From NCBI GenBank assembly GCA_003142185.1, contig PLOR01000102.1, positions 4,523-68,522 of the forward strand: a stretch of 64,000 nt of DNA. The letters run 5' to 3'. A program made the translations under genes and the position numbers. Source of the stretch: Bryobacterales bacterium. Lineage in GTDB: Bacteria; Acidobacteriota; Terriglobia; Bryobacterales; Bryobacteraceae. Of this stretch, positions 63,010-64,000 are shown in pieces. The notes beneath the pieces are model-generated. The model did not search any database and was not told where the DNA came from. It was given only the letters and a program-made list of their open reading frames with translations. The first letter of the stretch is position 1. Every line of letters starts with the position of its first letter.

Positions 63010-64000
63010 TTGAAAATACGGATTCAGCATCCCGGTGTTCACGAGCGAACGGATCGCGGAGGTTCGTACTGGTATTTCCGCTACTGGGAAGACGTTCTGC
63101 AGGCGGATGGCACGACCAAGGCCATCCGGAAATTCCACACGGTCGGCCCGAGCAAGGGCGACACTAAGCTCTCGAAGAAGCAGGCGGATGTTGCGCGCGA
63201 CAAATTCGTGGCGACGATCAACAGGCCCACCATTCAGGAGAAGGTCGTTGACGGACTGGCTCTGTTCAGTAAGATGGTCGAAAAATACAGGGCGGCGCAC
63301 GTTGAGGCGGAAGCCGCCGGGCGATTCCTGCTGGCGAAGCCGACGCGCGACAAGTACATCATCCACCTCGAGCAGCGCATCGTCCCACAGTGGGGCGACC
63401 GGCGTTTGTGCGAGATCAAACCCGATGAGGTTCAGCAGTGGCTGTTCAAAACCTGCGACTCCTGGCACATGATGAACGACCTGCGCGGCATCATGTCTGG
63501 CATCTACACCAAGGCCGAGGAGTGGGGCTACTGGCCCGAGGGACGGCGCAACCCGATTTCCCGCGTCAAGATTGGGGAGAAGTGGAGCGTGAGGCCCGAA
63601 CGGATTCTGACGGAAGAGGAGACAGTGAAGGTGCTCGCGCTGCTGAGCGATCCGAACCTGCTGGTGCTGGAAACCGCAATCGCCACCGGCGCGCGGATCT
63701 CCGAAATTCTGGGGCTCAAGTGGTGCCACGTGGATCTCCAGACTGGCATCCTACGCATCGCGCAGCGCTATTGGCGCGGTGACATAGACGATCCGAAGTC
63801 GAAGACCAGCAAACGACCGCTCACGTTGGGATACCTGGGCGACCGCTACCGCGCGAAGGCTGCGGCGGATAACGCGAAAGCGGACAACTGGGTCTTCGTC
63901 CGGACGGACGGCAGCGGCCTCCCGCTGTGGGATTCCGGCGTACGGCAAGCTCTAAAGCGGGCGGCGGTCGCCGAGGGCTGCGATTTCCCAGGTCTCGGCC
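63010..64000 (+). CDS. Tyrosine integrase of the element (3' end beyond the window)
   Basis: Open to the window edge (330 codons). Start taken as TTG 63010 because GGAGG stands 7 bases upstream; an in-frame ATG at 62962 is the alternative. The N-terminus is an arm-binding beta domain (GGSYWYFRYWEDVLQADG), then a core-binding domain (DKYIIHLEQRIVPQWGDRRL) and the start of the catalytic domain, with Arg in ATGARISEILGLKW and Lys in the KSKTSKRPL strand. The HxxR and Tyr motifs lie outside. The attachment site is expected just past the gene. Confidence 0.88.
   Translation, partial: MKIRIQHPGVHERTDRGGSYWYFRYWEDVLQADGTTKAIRKFHTVGPSKGDTKLSKKQADVARDKFVATINRPTIQEKVVDGLALFSKMVEKYRAAHVEAEAAGRFLLAKPTRDKYIIHLEQRIVPQWGDRRLCEIKPDEVQQWLFKTCDSWHMMNDLRGIMSGIYTKAEEWGYWPEGRRNPISRVKIGEKWSVRPERILTEEETVKVLALLSDPNLLVLETAIATGARISEILGLKWCHVDLQTGILRIAQRYWRGDIDDPKSKTSKRPLTLGYLGDRYRAKAAADNAKADNWVFVRTDGSGLPLWDSGVRQALKRAAVAEGCDFPGLG

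Overview
The window is a piece of a high-GC chromosome from the Acidobacteria, most likely a Solibacter/Bryobacter relative. The main evidence is two very different secreted proteins (24707-27178 and 36062-41734) that end in the same roughly 230-residue module. I recognise this as TIGR03437, a C-terminal domain known chiefly from Solibacter-type genomes. The housekeeping genes, PEP-CTERM-like anchor, DUF3052, DUF3489 and ParB-type methylase agree with this. The assignment rests on family recognition, not on a search.

Region 1 (1-15.66 kb) is stable chromosome. rpoB (3' end outside the window), rplL, rplJ and rplA run leftwards, with an A-type Fe-S carrier gene upstream where rplK/nusG would be expected. 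An ECF sigma factor, a zinc-finger anti-sigma factor, a Spy/CpxP-like protein and a lipoprotein follow on the plus strand. Next come a TPR protein with two small exported proteins in an overlapping operon and a PEP-CTERM-like surface protein. A leftward ABC exporter operon (LolA-like lipoprotein, FtsX-type permease, ATPase) precedes a complete tRNA-Ala(GGC) at 15582-15657.

Region 2 (15.66 to about 42 kb) is a mosaic accessory region starting at the tRNA. It opens with mobile-element genes: a ParB/N-methylase fusion, a DUF3489 protein and a terminase-small-like HTH protein. Then come a VOC-SpoIIE phosphatase coupled to a membrane protein, a MarR/methyltransferase divergon, relics of lutC and of two CocE/NonD hydrolases, and two paralogous beta-helix secreted proteins. 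It also holds a 214-residue protein with an LSGC motif like deamidase toxins, an SDR, and a 1890-residue metalloprotease/NHL-repeat protein. A dispersed repeat family (core GCTACCGATA..ATAACGCT, always plus-oriented) occupies at least seven spacers.

Region 3 (42-56 kb) looks like a defence island around a lone tyrosine recombinase. It contains (a) a class III nucleotide-cyclase-like protein with a frameshifted small membrane protein, which is Pycsar-like; (b) a 994-residue protein carrying two GHKL ATPase domains and a histidine-kinase core, overlapping a receiver-domain protein with an unrecognised output region; and (c) a MutL/MORC-like GHKL ATPase, a small helical protein, a MerR-type regulator, a 5-methylcytosine methyltransferase and a Vsr endonuclease.

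Region 4 (56.4-64 kb) is the core of an integrative element: small cargo genes, a 504-residue protein, an excisionase-like HTH, an archaeo-eukaryotic-type primase, a UvrD-like helicase and a tyrosine integrase running off the window edge. With the tRNA-Ala at the other side, this suggests (inference) one large island from about 15.66 kb to just beyond 64 kb, or several elements stacked at the same site.
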